Below, one piece after another: positions 1-10,576 of a DNA stretch of 64,000 nucleotides. The notes under the pieces are model-generated. The model made no database searches and was not told the DNA's origin. It was given only the letters and a program-made list of their open reading frames with translations. The stretch's first letter is position 1, and each line of letters opens with the position of its first letter. Source of the DNA: Dugong dugon (taxonomy: Eukaryota; Chordata; Mammalia; Sirenia; Dugongidae); NCBI GenBank assembly GCA_030035585.1, contig CM057473.1, positions 7,490,501 to 7,554,500 of the forward strand, in the 5' to 3' direction. The position numbers and the translations under genes are program-made.

Positions 1-113
1 CGACAATCTGCTTCTGAGAGGTCACAGTCTTGAAAACCCTACAGAGCAGTTCTACTCTGCAACACATGGGGTTACCGTGAGTTGGAATCAACTGGAAGGC
101 AACTGGTTTGGTA
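1..113 (+). mobile_element. AfroSINE type B, 3' part
   Basis: The window opens inside a type B SINE. The order matches other B copies here: a GCTTCTGAGAGGTCACAG segment, then ACCCTACAGAGCAGTTCTACT, ACATGGGGTTACCGTGAG, and the GGCAACTGG end. The tRNA-like head lies outside the window. Confidence 0.85.
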
Positions 114-290
114 TTTTCGGTGTAGCGTCTCAAAGACCAATGACGTGGAGAGTCATAGCAACCAGCCAAATGAGAAGCTGCTGGTATGGAAACATTTTGT
201 TGTTGATGGTGGTAGCATTTCATTAATCAAATCACCAACTCAAACTTTTCTATTTGGTTATTAGCTTAGATATAGTCAATCTTTTCAGAA

Positions 291-459
291 AACCAAAAAA
301 CCAAACTCGTTGCCGTCAAGTCGATTCTGACTCACAGACACCCTATAGAACAGAAGAGAACTGTCCCATAGAATTTCCAAGGAGCACCTGGTGGATTCAA
401 ATTGCCGACATTTTGGTTAGCAGCTATAGCACGTAACCACTACGCCACCAGGGTTTCCA
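291..459 (-). mobile_element. AfroSINE type A, near full length
   Basis: Reverse-strand type A copy. The tail complement (CCAAACTCGTTGCCGTCAAGT) comes first. Then come CCCATAGAATTTCCAAGGAGC and the complement of the B-box region, and the element ends at CCACCAGGG, the complement of the CCCTGGTGG head. Confidence 0.9.
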
Positions 460-2545
460 ATCTTTTCAGAAAGAGGGTCAAAAGTAAAACAACATGGAGG
501 CACAGCAGGGTTAGGGAATGCTGTAGCAATTTGCCTTTTAATGGAAAAAAATCAGATTAACACAAAGATATAGGAAACAGGACTTGAGTGTTCCACAAAA
601 TGGCATCGAGCAGGCTGTGTTAGCTTTTTTTTTTTTTATTGGTCTTGGCTCTATCTCTCACTAGTTCAGGCGTGTTGAGATTATCATTTGCCTTCTCTGA
701 ACCTGTTTTCTCATTGGGAAGGGAGATGTTTAAAATTGATGCTCTCTAAAGTTCCTTACAATTCTTAATCCTTTCATTTTAGGAGGTGGAGCTGGACTGA
801 AAATGAGAAATTAATTATCCACAGAATGCCTTCCCCCAGTTTGTACTGAGTAAAGAGTCAACTGGTTTGTAATAAACCAAAAATATGTTTTATAGCAATC
901 ATCAGGAAAAGAACAGAATGAGGATAATCCCTTTCCCCTTTCCTGTTGAAGCCAGTTACCAACACCACCCCCCATTTTACTGCCAACCCCACTTAGTCAT
1001 CACATATTTGGTACCCGAGCAAAATCCATTCAGTCCTTGATTATACTGTGAAACCCGAGGACATCCAAAACAGTGACAAGGAAGAGATCCTGTTTTGTTC
1101 ATCAAAACACTTTTCAAATTAAGCCATCATATCCTAAAATAGTAGATTAGAATCACCCATCAGGACTTCTTCCTGAAAGCATGCAAATGCACACTCCTTG
1201 TTTAGAAGTGGAGTGTCAATTACTGGTGCAGACACAAAAATGACTAATAGCTAAGGCCTCATAAGACACCTGTCAATTTCCCTTTTTTAGCTTAGCTACT
1301 TTCAATTCGTAGGAGTCCTCCAATGCAAACAGCATTTTGCTGACAGTTCTGTATGTGCCTGAGGAGTGATAGCATTTAAACAAAAATGGAGTTGCGGTTA
1401 TTTCCAGCCACTTCTTAAAAATACATTTTAAGAGTTACAGTATTAACCACAAATGAATGGCTGCCTAGTTTCTCAAAAGAGACACAGAAATAGCATTGCT
1501 AAGTCCATCAGCGAGGGGACAGCTTCCCATCACTGCTCCGGCTAAATGAGGATGAAGATTTCCTAGAAGAAGCCACAAATAGAAACGGACATGTTCCTGG
1601 AACAGAAAAATCCCAGTGAAAGACAGGAGATCATCTCCTTTTGAGACAGGAGAATATATGAAATATAAAAAACATATCAATAGTTGAGGACAGAGCTCAT
1701 AGATGGTTTTGTGTTTCAGATGAGAGTGTGTGTTATTTATTAACCAAAAAAAAAAAGGCTTGCTCCAGGTGAACATGACCATGAAAAAACTCAAAGTGAT
1801 ATTTCACATGTCTCCAAAGGAATCCAAACAATTCAGGTTAGACAAGTCCGTACTTCGAGACCCTTTGTGGTCTGAGTCTCATGAAAATGGAGGTTATTTA
1901 TGTGTTAGGAAAACAGCTCTAAACCCTAAAAAAAAAAAAAGTTTATTGCTTTAAAAAGCCCTCTGGACTAACTATAGCTAATTCATACTCTGAATGGAAA
2001 ATTATTCATATATTCAGATTTTTAAAGAACTGTCTGCAGAACCTAATTAGCATACTTTTAGAATTCTCTTTCCAAATTTAGATTCTGAAATTCACAATGA
2101 ACAAGAATAACATTCCCTTTTTACCAAAACAAAGGAAATGAAGATTAATCAGACTATAGCAGAATAGTATTTTTATTCCTTTTAAGTTTTTTAAACAAAG
2201 ATTTTAAGACAATTTTATCTGCCATTGAGCTGAGATGTTTTTAAAATTTATCTAAGGACACATTAACAATAAAAAATATAGTACTTGTAAGTAGGTCTTT
2301 CCAATTGCGTCTACATGGGCAGTAAGAAAAAACATTTGGGTCGTATGTTACTATATAACTAATGTTAGAGCTGGATTTATTTTAGATCATCTAAACCATT
2401 CTCTTGATATACACATGGGAAAACTCATCCATCATTATACTTACATTTAACTTTTAAAAATAATTTGTATTTATAAATTTTCTTCATATTTTGTTGACGA
2501 AAATCCCAGTGTCATTTATGTAACTCTTCTAAGTTCTCACTACTC
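460..2545. other. Unassigned AT-rich DNA
   Basis: About 2 kb with no recognisable exon, SINE, L1 or LTR. The overlapping short ORFs at 1465-1794 (-) and 1730-1954 (+) have no family resemblance and run through simple A tracts. Probably old non-coding DNA, plausibly intronic or downstream of MAP3K7CL. Confidence 0.4.
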
Positions 2546-2547
2546 AT

Positions 2548-2820
2548 AAAGTAAGAACTCCATGGGGTGTTTGATGACAGAGTTGGTACATCCTGAGGAC
2601 TAGTGACTTGGAATCAACTCAACAGCAACTAATGACAACAATAGTTTGTCTTGCGTAGGAGTGAAGATGACAAGACTTTCACTAACTTTGGACATGTCAT
2701 CAGGAAAGAGCAATCACTCGAAAAGGACACCATGTTTGGTAAAGTTAGCCTCAATGAAAACCCTCAATGAATGGATTGACACAGTAGACACAACAATGGA
2801 CTCAAACATACCGTAGGGTA
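2548..2820 (+). mobile_element. RTE (BovB-like) 3' fragments
   Basis: A short RTE/SINE tail (GTGACTTGGAATCAACTC, then CAGCAACTAATGACAACAA) is followed by a degenerate RTE ORF end. The latter includes ACTTTGGACATGTCATCAGG and ATGGATTGACACAGTAGACA, matching the C-terminal coding region seen better preserved at 24000-24250. Both pieces are 5'-truncated and mutated. Confidence 0.65.
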
Positions 2821-2849
2821 AAGAATTTAACTTTACCCAAAGTAAGGTG

Positions 2850-3450
2850 GCCTTTGTCCTTGGTTCCTGAGAAATAACCCTTATAGTAATGAATCTTAAT
2901 CTAGGACTTCCAGGCCACACCTGAGGATTTGTACTGGCAAGTGGGGGCTGGCCAGACCAGAAAAGGCTCACCTGGGAGGCAGATATCTACTAGCCTCAGG
3001 AGGCATGATTTTACGTATCATGCAGGACTAGCCAATAAAAGCCTGGAACACGAAGTCTTGGGGAGCTTCCTGGTTGGTAAGAGACATCCATGGATCTGAA
3101 AGGATAGAACGTCCTTTGGGACATGGAAGCTCTACACTGGGGAGGGACCCCTCCCAGACCTCACCCATTCATCTCTTCCTCATGACAATACTGATTTGTA
3201 TCCTTTTGCCATAATAAACCTATAATCATATGTATAGTACTGTCCTTGAGTTCTGTGAGCCATTCCAGCAAATTATGAAACCCAAAGGAGAAGGAAAAGC
3301 CAGCAGGTGAAAATAAGGGTGTCAGACTTGTGGCTGGCATCTGCCTATTTAGCAGTCTAAAAGGACAGTGTCCTTTTAACTTGTACAATCTGCCCTAGCT
3401 CCGGGGGCCAGGGTCAGAGAAAAAGTGTGCCGCACGGGCAGCTCGTGTTA
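2850..3450 (+). mobile_element. Old solitary LTR, ERVL-like
   Basis: An LTR-like segment with a polyadenylation signal in CCATAATAAACCTATAATC near 3212. It is followed by TGAGTTCTGTGAGCCATTC and AGCAAATTATGAAACCC, an arrangement I associate with ERVL-class LTRs of mammals. The boundaries are not resolved and no TSD was identified. No viral coding sequence flanks it. Confidence 0.4.
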
Positions 3451-3544
3451 GAAATGATTGAGAAGTGTGAAGCTGAGGACTGGATCAATCTCCACATTTT
3501 GGGAAGTGGATTCATGCTGATTCTTATCCATGAAGTTTTTCATG

Positions 3545-3636
3545 AACATACCAGTGATCACAGGGCCAGGCAACGATTCCTTCCGTTATACATAAGGTCA
3601 CCACGAGTTGGAACTGACTCGACAGCAACTAACAAG
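3545..3636 (+). mobile_element. RTE-type 3' tail fragment
   Basis: CAGGGCCAGGCAACGATTCC, ACATAAGGTCACCACGAGTT and CGACAGCAACTAACAA reproduce the last ~90 bp of RTE. The source could be RTE itself or a SINE that shares its tail. Confidence 0.7.
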
Positions 3637-3657
3637 TTTGTCTTCTAGAGTGCTATG

Positions 3658-4001
3658 TTGTTGTTGTCTTTAGGTGTCGTCAAGTCAGTTCCGTCATAGC
3701 GACCCCACCTACAACAGAACAAAACACTGTCCAGTCCTGCGCCATGCCCACAATCGTTGTTATACTTGAGCCCATTGTTGCAGCCACTGTGCCGATCCAT
3801 CTCGTCGAGGGTCTTCCTCTCTTTTGCTGACCCTGTACTTTATCAAGCATGATGTCCTTCTCCAGGGACTGATCCCTCCTGACAACATGTCCAAAGTATG
3901 TAAGACATAGTATCGCCATCCTTGCTTCTAAGGAGCTTCTGGTTGTACTTCTTCCAAGACAGCTTTGTTCATTCTTTTGGTAGTCCATGGTATATTCAAT
4001 A
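3658..4001 (-). mobile_element. RTE LINE, 5'-truncated 3' end with TSD
   Basis: Reverse-strand RTE 3' end covering about the last 100 codons of the ORF2-like protein plus the tail. The reverse translation at 3680-3988 includes the block GHVVRRDQSLEKDIMLDKV and a later RPSTRW-type segment. It starts with the complement of the AACAAC tail and ends at the truncation point. Flanking direct repeats TTCTAGAGTGCTATG (3643-3657) and TTCTAGAGTGGTATG (4002-4016) differ at one base, a convincing target-site duplication. Confidence 0.9.
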
Positions 4002-4470
4002 TTCTAGAGTGGTATGGCACTCTAGAAATAAATAAAAATCAAATAAGCAAAACTCTTGGGCTACATATTGCTGCTGTGCACCGCTGTGCGTGGAACATAG
4101 CGAAGCATTCACCAGTGCTGATTGAATGAATGAGCTTCACTGAAGAAAGCAGTTGAGTGTCGGGAAATAAACTATGCAGAGAACCATAGAACAGAGAGAT
4201 CCTAAGCTTCATTTGGCTTCTAACTCTTTGCCTTATCCTGAGCTAGTAAAAAATCTCTCTGGCTCCCAGATTCCCCAATTGTCATTTTTTTTAGATTTAA
4301 CTATGTTTCTATACATTGCATGTGTGCCAGGCACTACTTTAAGAGCTTTAAATGCAATAATTCACTTAATCCTAATGACAGTCTATGAGCAAGGCCAACT
4401 TCATCAGCACTGGCACAGGGGCCCACACCCTTCCAGTGCCTGGTTGAATACTCTGCTATTACCATCTTGA

Positions 4471-4631
4471 AGCCCTGATGGCACAGTGGTTAAGAGCTCA
4501 GCTGCTAACCCAAAGGTTGGCAGTTCGAAACCACCAGCTGCTTCTTGGAAACCCTATGGGACAGTTTTACTCTGTCCTAAAGGGTTGCTATGAGTCGGAA
4601 TAGACTTGACGGCATCGTGTTTGGTTTTGGG
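4471..4631 (+). mobile_element. AfroSINE type A with perfect TSD
   Basis: Full-length type A: AGCCCTGATGGCACAGTGGT head with A-box-like element, GGCAGTTCGAAACCACC at the B box, CTTGGAAACCCTATGGGAC body, and a TTTGGTTTTGG end. It is bounded by perfect 13-bp repeats ATTACCATCTTGA at 4458-4470 and 4632-4644. Confidence 0.95.
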
Positions 4632-4755
4632 ATTACCATCTTGAAATTTTAACAAGGGGCCCTGCATTTTCATTTCATTGAAATCAGAACAAGAGGCTCT
4701 GCAAACTGTGTAACTGGTTCTCTCTGTGAGATTAGAATTATTAACACCATTTTGT

Positions 4756-5104
4756 TGTTATTGTTGTTAGCTGCCATTGAGTCAGCCCCCCGACTCATGG
4801 CTACCCCATGCACAACAAAACAAAATGTTGCCCCCTCCTGTGCCATCCCTGTGATCGGTTACAGACTGGACCATCATGATTCATACGGTTTTCCTTGGCT
4901 GATCTTCGGGAGTAGATCAGGCCTTTCTTTCTAGCTCACCTCAGTCTGGAAGCTCTGCTGAAACCTGTTTAGCATCATAGCAACACACAAGCCTCCACTG
5001 ACAGATGAGTGGTAGCCATGCATGAGGTGCATTGGCCAGGAATTGAACCCTGGTCTTCCTCATGGAACGTGAGAATTCTACCACTGAACCACCTTTGCCC
5101 CCAT
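4756..5104 (-). mobile_element. Type D SINE: tRNA-Gly head, RTE tail
   Basis: On the reverse strand the 5' end reads GGTGGTTCAGTGGTAGAATT, then a B box in CCAGGGTTCAATTCCTGGCC and CAATGCACC. This is a tRNA-Gly gene pattern with a decayed anticodon arm (CACGTTCCATGAG). The body carries CAGCAGAGCTTCCAGACTGA, and the 3' end is the RTE-like tail with CTAACAACAATAACAAC. The imperfect flanking repeats ACACCATTTT and TTACCATTTT suggest insertion into the MIR. Confidence 0.85.
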
Positions 5105-5240
5105 TACCATTTTCCAGATGCAGAAACTTGGGCAAAGAAGTTAAGTAACTTGCCCAAAGTCAAAAATCTGCTCCTTATTGGATCCAGAAATTACACCCAG
5201 GCTGGCTAGCTGGCTAGTCCACAACTGTAACCATTCTGCT

Positions 5241-6137
5241 CTCCTGCCACTCACAGAGAAGACTTTGGAAGTCCTTATTGATAAAGTTCCTGGTAGTTTT
5301 GCAGTTCCAACTAAGGTCATTTATTAACAGGAATGTTGATTTCCCTCTCTCCTCCTTCCATCAATGCTTTTTATAGATGCAGAATTGTAATGGATAAAGA
5401 AGAGATGTCGTATTCACAAAGGAGCCAAATCTGGAAAAAGAACTGCTTAGCTAAATGAAAGGTGAGAACATTTGAAATGGTCGAGGCAGGGGCTTAGCTA
5501 TTTAAATGACATGCTGAACAAGATACCTTTGGGGCTATTTCAGGCTCTGGTACCCAAATTAGAGCTTTTAGGGTGGGATCCAGGGCCCTAGATGGAGAAG
5601 ACCAAGTTAGCCAGGAATGGCAAAGCCATGGCAGAGCCGGGACACATCAAAGGAAGCACTCAGCTCTGCCTTTTATAGATGTGAAAACAGCCGAACCACA
5701 CTGTAGTCCAATGGGCAAACATAAATAAAAGGCTTGCATCAGCTGAGGATCAAATAGTAGAGAAAACGGTCAAGATTTCCTCCGGGCTCTGAGTCAAAGA
5801 TCGAGTCCCCTGCAGAGAGAAGCTTCTGGCCTCCTGTGACTCTCGGAGGCTCCTGCCTAACCCTTTTCTGCCCCAGCATCTATCCAAGGCAACCGTAGGT
5901 GTTTTGTTTTGACTAAAATCTGCAAGCTCAAGGGGATGGAATGTAGACACTCCCGCTAACCCCGGGCCTGATGTACAACGGACAGATTCTGGAAGGTTAT
6001 TTTTTATTATTATGGTTACTATTGCTTGGTTGTCTATCTACATTCTGCATTTGATTTTTTAAAATGAGAATAAAACCCTTTTGTTTTATTAACCGCAAAA
6101 TTAACTTCCCAAATGTAAGTCAATAAAAAAACCATCC
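5241..6137. other. Unassigned DNA
   Basis: No recognisable exon or family. The reverse ORF 5750-5950 has no known motif. Possibly single-copy intronic sequence. Confidence 0.35.
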
Positions 6138-6455
6138 AGAGTATGGCCCCCGGACACCCTTTTAGCTCAGTAGTGAAGTCACTCCCAAAGTTCACCCTTC
6201 AGCCAGAGATGAGACGGGCCCATAAAACAAAATGAGACTAAATGGGTACACCAGCCCAGGGGCAAGGATGAGAAGGCAGGAGGGGACAGGAAAGCTGGTA
6301 ACAGGGAACCCAAGGTTGAGAAGGGGAGAGTGTTGACGTGTCGTGGGGTTGTTAACCAGTGTCATAAAACAATATGTGCACCAACTGTTTAATGAGAAAC
6401 TATTTGTTCTGTAAACCATCTAAAGTACAATAAAAAAAAATTTAAAAAAAGAAAA
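6138..6455 (+). mobile_element. L1 3' UTR fragment
   Basis: This is the young L1 3' UTR seen repeatedly in the window: GTATGGCCCCCGGACACCCT, TTTTAGCTCAGTAGTGAAGT, CAGGGGCAAGGATGAGAAGG, GTGGGGTTGTTAACCAGTGT, then AAAGTACAATAAAAAAAAAT with an AATAAA signal and A-rich tail. No ORF2 is present. Confidence 0.85.
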
Positions 6456-6694
6456 AGACAGAAGCCTACTAAAGATACATTATTTTAAAAAAATAAAACA
6501 AAAAATAAAAAGGTCTCTCAGATTTGGGCAGAAATGCCTCCGAAGAGAGTGATGGGAGCTGCTAAATCCTGCTTGTTCCTCATGGTCAAATGCCCTTACC
6601 CGGTGCAAACTAGAACCATGTGAGTAACACCGAAAGGATCCAGTAACTGACGGTGAAGTATTAAATGGAAACGAAGGGTTTTAAAGAATCTTAC

Positions 6695-7665
6695 CACCAT
6701 CCATCCGTTAGTTTGTCCTGCTGTAGTGGTTTGCATGACGTTATGATGCTGGAAGCTATGTCATGAGAATTTCAAATACCAGCACGTTCACCCACGGTGG
6801 ACAGGTTTCAGCGGAGCTTGCAGACTAAAACAGACTGTAAAGAAAGGCCTGGTGACCTACTTCCGAAAATTAGCCAATGAAAACTTATAGATTGTGACCC
6901 AACAATCCCAAACCTAGGTATATGCCCAGAAGAAGTGACAGCAGGAGCATAAACAGAAACCTATACACAAACGTTCATTGTAGCACTATTCACAATAGCC
7001 GAAAGACGGAAATAACTTAAATGTTCATCCACAGATGAACGAATAACCAAGATGTGGTCCATACACACAATGGGATACTACTCAGCCATAAAGAGAAATG
7101 AAGTCCTGATGCCTGCCACAACATGGATGAACTTGACAACATCATGCTGAGCAAAATAAATTGTCAGTCATAGAAGGACAAACACTGTATGATCTCACTT
7201 ACGTGAAATAAGCAATATATAGAAATCAAAGATTAGTGGTGGTTACTAGGGTTGGGGGGCGGGGAAAGCAGGAGTCTCTGCACAGGGGGCATTGAGGTTA
7301 TGTCGACGGTGGTAGGATTTGGAAAGGGATAGCGAGAATAGTTGCACAACTTAAAGAATGCGATCAGTGTTGCTGAATTCTACAGGTAGAAACAGTGGAG
7401 ATGGTGTATGTTGTGTTATGTATATTTTCACCACAATAAAATTTTTAAAAAAGAAAACCTATGGATCACAACCGAGTATTGTCTGACAGTGCTAGAAGAT
7501 AAGCCCCTAGGGTGGAGGGCGCTCAAAACACCCGGTGGCCGTAACGATGGACTCAAGCATACGGACGATCGTGAAGATGGCTCAGGACCAGGCAATGTTT
7601 CGTTCTGTTATCCTTGGGGGTCGCCAGGAGTCCGAGTCAACTTGACAACTCATTGGCAACTAACA
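6695..7665 (+). mobile_element. Type E element interrupted by L1
   Basis: The left part (6695-6893) carries GTTTGTCCTGCTGTAGTGG, ATTTCAAATACCAGCACGTT and CAGGTTTCAGCGGAGCTTGC. The right part (7450-7665) carries GAGTATTGTCTGACAGTGCT and CACCCGGTGGCCGTAACGAT, then the RTE-like tail ending GGCAACTAACAACAGC. An uninterrupted copy exists at 15190-15578. The halves are separated by an L1 3' end. Confidence 0.85.
6894..7449 (+). mobile_element. L1 3' end inside the type E element
   Basis: The 3' end of L1 ORF2 and UTR: CAACAATCCCAAACCTAGGT, GTAGCACTATTCACAATAGC, AATGGGATACTACTCAGCCA, CACTTACGTGAAATAAGCAA, ending CACAATAAAATTTTTAAAAA. Flanks GAAAACTTATAGATTGTGAC and GAAAACCTATGGATCACAAC are a diverged TSD. 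Confidence 0.85.
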
Positions 7666-7669
7666 ACAG

Positions 7670-8475
7670 CAAAGAATAGTTCTCTGATAAAATTTCATAT
7701 CTCCCGATTGGATTAAATAAGGCCAATGGGAATCCATAGTTCTCAGACTATTGTTGTTCTCTGATTGGTCAATAAGGGCCTTTATGCCTTAATATTTAAT
7801 CAGTTAGTCAAAAACAGTCTCTTAAGAGGTTCCCATCCAGCCTCCCTGCTCAGAACTACCAGGCACCAGGTGTGGGTTCTCAAAGAGCCTTGCCTGCTCC
7901 AAATCCATTCTGCACTTGTCTCTTGTGGGACCGCCTGTCCCTGCAGTCTGGCCTGGAATTCCTTTGAGTGGCGTCATTGTTCTGTGTGCAACCGCAAATC
8001 AGAAACAGTGATCCTAAAAGCCAAATTGAAGGCGCTGGCCTTGTGAAGGCCATGGCTGGGAGCAGGAGAGTACGGAAGGATGATATCTGACCTTGACTCC
8101 TGAACCCTGGGAACATCTGCAACCACACAGCTCACTGTCTGTATTAGCATCGCTTTACCATTCCAGGAAACTCTTGATCAGGAAGATGAAGTTGCAAATG
8201 ACGTTCATGTTTGTTTCTGGAACTTCCCAAAATTTCATTTATCAGGCACTGAGATTCCCTCCACCAGACTCATCAAATGCCTATTTATGTTTCGTGATTG
8301 CTTCCCAACCCGCTATGTCACCAATCCCGAACTATTCTGTAACAAGTGTTGTCCAATCCCGATCAACCCTGCCCCAGTGAAACACCCGCCTTAACCAGAC
8401 CCCGTAGATATCCTGCCTTCGCCCTCGCACCTCGGAGACACTGCTTAGACTCTGCCTTTTGCTTTAGCAACATTC
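7670..8475. other. Unassigned DNA
   Basis: No family recognised. CTGATTGGTCAATAAGG near 7760 includes a CCAAT-box complement, but no promoter context is clear. The short ORFs on both strands here have no recognisable domain. Confidence 0.3.
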
Positions 8476-8479
8476 TGAT

Positions 8480-8870
8480 ATTCTGCGTCATGTAGTTGAA
8501 ATCATACAGTATGTAGCTTTTACAGACTGGCTTCTTTTTACTTAGCAAATTACTTGAATTTCCTCCATGTCTTTTCATAGCTTGACAGTTCATTTCTTTT
8601 TATCGGTGACTAATATACTCCATTGTGCACATGTACCACAGTTTGTTTACCTATTAACCTTTTAAAGGATACGTTGGTTGTTGCTAATTTTGGCAATTAT
8701 GAATAAAGTTGCCATAAACATCCATGTGCAGATTTTTATGTGGACATATGTTTTCAGTTCACTTGGGTAAATACCTGTGAGTGGGATTGCTGGATCAGGT
8801 GGTAAGCGTACAGTTAGCTTTGTAACAAATTGCAAGACTGTCTTCAAAAGTGGCTGTCCCTTAGGAGACA
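8480..8870 (-). mobile_element. Ancient L1 fragment (ORF2 C-terminal region)
   Basis: Reverse-strand L1: TTGTGCACATGTACCACAGT, AATAAAGTTGCCATAAACAT and GTGAGTGGGATTGCTGGATC are the complements of the standard L1 run of codons near the ORF2 C-terminus. The reverse ORF 8662-8967 preserves LPPDPAIPLTGIYPSEL, typical of L1 ORF2. Confidence 0.85.
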
Positions 8871-8874
8871 CTGC

Positions 8875-9035
8875 GCTTCTATTAAGGGTGATGGAAAACC
8901 TTGGAAACGGATAGTGCTGACGGCCGCACAGAATGATGAATGCAGTTAATGCTACTAAACTGCACATGTGAAGAACGTTAAAGTGGCGAATGTTTTGTTA
9001 CAGATACATTTACCAAAAAAAAAAAAAAAATGATA
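8875..9035 (+). mobile_element. L1 3' UTR fragment
   Basis: AAACTGCACATGTGAAGAAC, AAGTGGCGAATGTTTTGTTA and ATTTACCAAAAAAAAAAAAA match the 3' end of older L1s, ending in an A16 run. Orientation is opposite to the adjacent 8480-8870 fragment. Confidence 0.65.
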
Positions 9036-9306
9036 TTTTGGTGATCTTTGCAGGGAGTCAGCTGTCAACACTCCCTTCCCCTCCAGGACCAACTCCAATT
9101 CATCTAGGCGCTGATTCACATGAATGCTGAGCAATAAGCAAACGGACGCAAGGAAGGCCCCGGGCTCTGTGGGATCTTCAGAGAGAGGACCAGCGCAGGG
9201 CCTTCTCCCCAACAGGACAAGAAAGGACTGGGACCAGCACTGGAGAACCCAGCGTGGCCTGCTGAGGTCTATAGACCCCCAGGGAAATGGTCTCCCTGTT
9301 CCCGAA
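9036..9306. other. Unassigned, mildly GC-rich DNA
   Basis: No repeat or exon recognised. The ORFs 9124-9318 (+) and 8955-9212 (-) overlap each other on opposite strands and have no domain. Confidence 0.3.
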
Positions 9307-9515
9307 AAGGATCCCTAGGTGGCACAAATGATTACGCACTCAGCTACTAACCAACAAGTTGGTTTTCAGAGGTGCCTCAGAAGAAAGGTCTGGCAATATT
9401 CTTCTGAGAGTTCACAGCTGTTGAAAACCTATGGAGCACAGTTCTACTCCGCAGCACATGGGGTCACCATGAGTCGGAATCAACTCAATGGCAACTGGGT
9501 TTTTTGGTTTTGTGG
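9307..9515 (+). mobile_element. AfroSINE type B
   Basis: A near full-length copy: TCCCTAGGTGGCACAAATGA head, GGTGCCTCAGAAGAAAGGTC, AACCTATGGAGCACAGTTCT, CACATGGGGTCACCATGAGT and GGCAACTGGGTTTTTTGG end. Confidence 0.92.
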
Positions 9516-9519
9516 GTTT

Positions 9520-10300
9520 TTTTTTTTTTTCTTTTTTGGTGCATCCAGAGGTGAGCTAACCTCTAACTCACCTTGAGGCTGGGAAGACGTGAGACAAGGA
9601 ACGGGGACTCTTGCTGCGGGCATCTCAGCCTGCCTGTCTCTATTCAGCCTTCCCTTGAGACTTGGTTCCCAGCATTTGGAGACCCAACAACTAGAACTAA
9701 ACCATAGTGAGCAGACGAAGAAAATTAGACCTGCATGTAAAGAGGATGAGCAACAGAGAGAGCAATCAAGTCAGATTGTTTACATTTCGCACCTGCCAAG
9801 AGAAACAGAGATGAGGGACAGAGACAAAGGCGAAGGGAAACTAATGAAGGACATCCAAATTCAGGTCCAAAAAACAGTCTGGAGCTAAAAATTACAATTT
9901 TCCAACTACCATTTCAAGAGATGAATTAGAGGGAAGTGTGGCCATGTTAAGACCCAAAATAGAACCCTGAAATATCTAATGAAATAAATAAATCACAAAG
10001 AGAGAATATAAATAGCTGGAAATCATAAATCATAAAGTTTCCTTACAAAGTTATAAAGTTTTCAGTAAAGAATTTTGAGAGAAAGGGACTACAGTCCAAG
10101 AATCCTATATCTAGTCCCCCGCCAGGACTAACCTTAACAGAAATCCCAAATCAGACAAAGATGAAAAGAGAAAACAGGAATGAGTAATAAATTTTGAATA
10201 TACACATATATGTTTGAATATATATATATATTTGAATGTATGTGTGTATAAATAAATAACAATATAATATCTAGGAATGTGTGTAAAAGCATTAATAAAT
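9520..10300 (+). repeat. Probable ancient L1/HAL1-like remnant
   Basis: A-rich coding-like sequence, for example AGAGAAACAGAGATGAGGGA, GAGAAAGGGACTACAGTCCA and AAGAATCCTATATCTAGTCC, resembles the old L1/HAL1 ORF style seen at 15600-16300. A short TATATA-rich stretch lies at 10200-10260. Family assignment is weak. Confidence 0.35.
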
Positions 10301-10302
10301 TA

Positions 10303-10530
10303 ACATTTATTGAGCTATTACAACTATGAACGAGGTGCTCTGTAAGTACTTTTCATTCATAACTAATTTAACCCTTATAAAATCCCCGGGAGGATGGTAC
10401 CAGTATTAACCCCATTTTACCAAAGAGGAAACTAAGGCGCAAAGTGATGAAGTAACCAATCCAAAGTCACAAAACCAGAAAGTGGCAGAGTCAGAATTCA
10501 AACCCAGGCAGCCTGGCTCCAGATCCCCAG
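10303..10530 (-). repeat. MIR SINE
   Basis: Complement of MIR: AACCCCATTTTACCAAAGAG, GGAAACTAAGGCGCAAAGTG, AAAGTGGCAGAGTCAGAATT and CAAACCCAGGCAGCCTGGCT. The last covers the tRNA-derived B-box region of MIR. The 3' region (TTTATTGAGC) comes first, as expected for the minus orientation. Confidence 0.85.
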
Positions 10531-10576
10531 TTTTTAAACATTATCTCCCCCAGATTATTCTCAAATAGGAACTCTT

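Larger units (their letters stand above)
4290..5240 (-). repeat. MIR element split by two SINEs
   Basis: The first part, 4310-4400, reads TGCCAGGCACTACTTTAAGA and continues like the complement of a MIR/L2-type 3' region. The second part, about 5101-5240, contains ATTTTCCAGATGCAGAAACT and AAGTTAAGTAACTTGCCCAA, the complement of MIR. AfroSINE A (4471-4631) and a type D SINE (4756-5104) lie between them and postdate the MIR. Confidence 0.65.
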
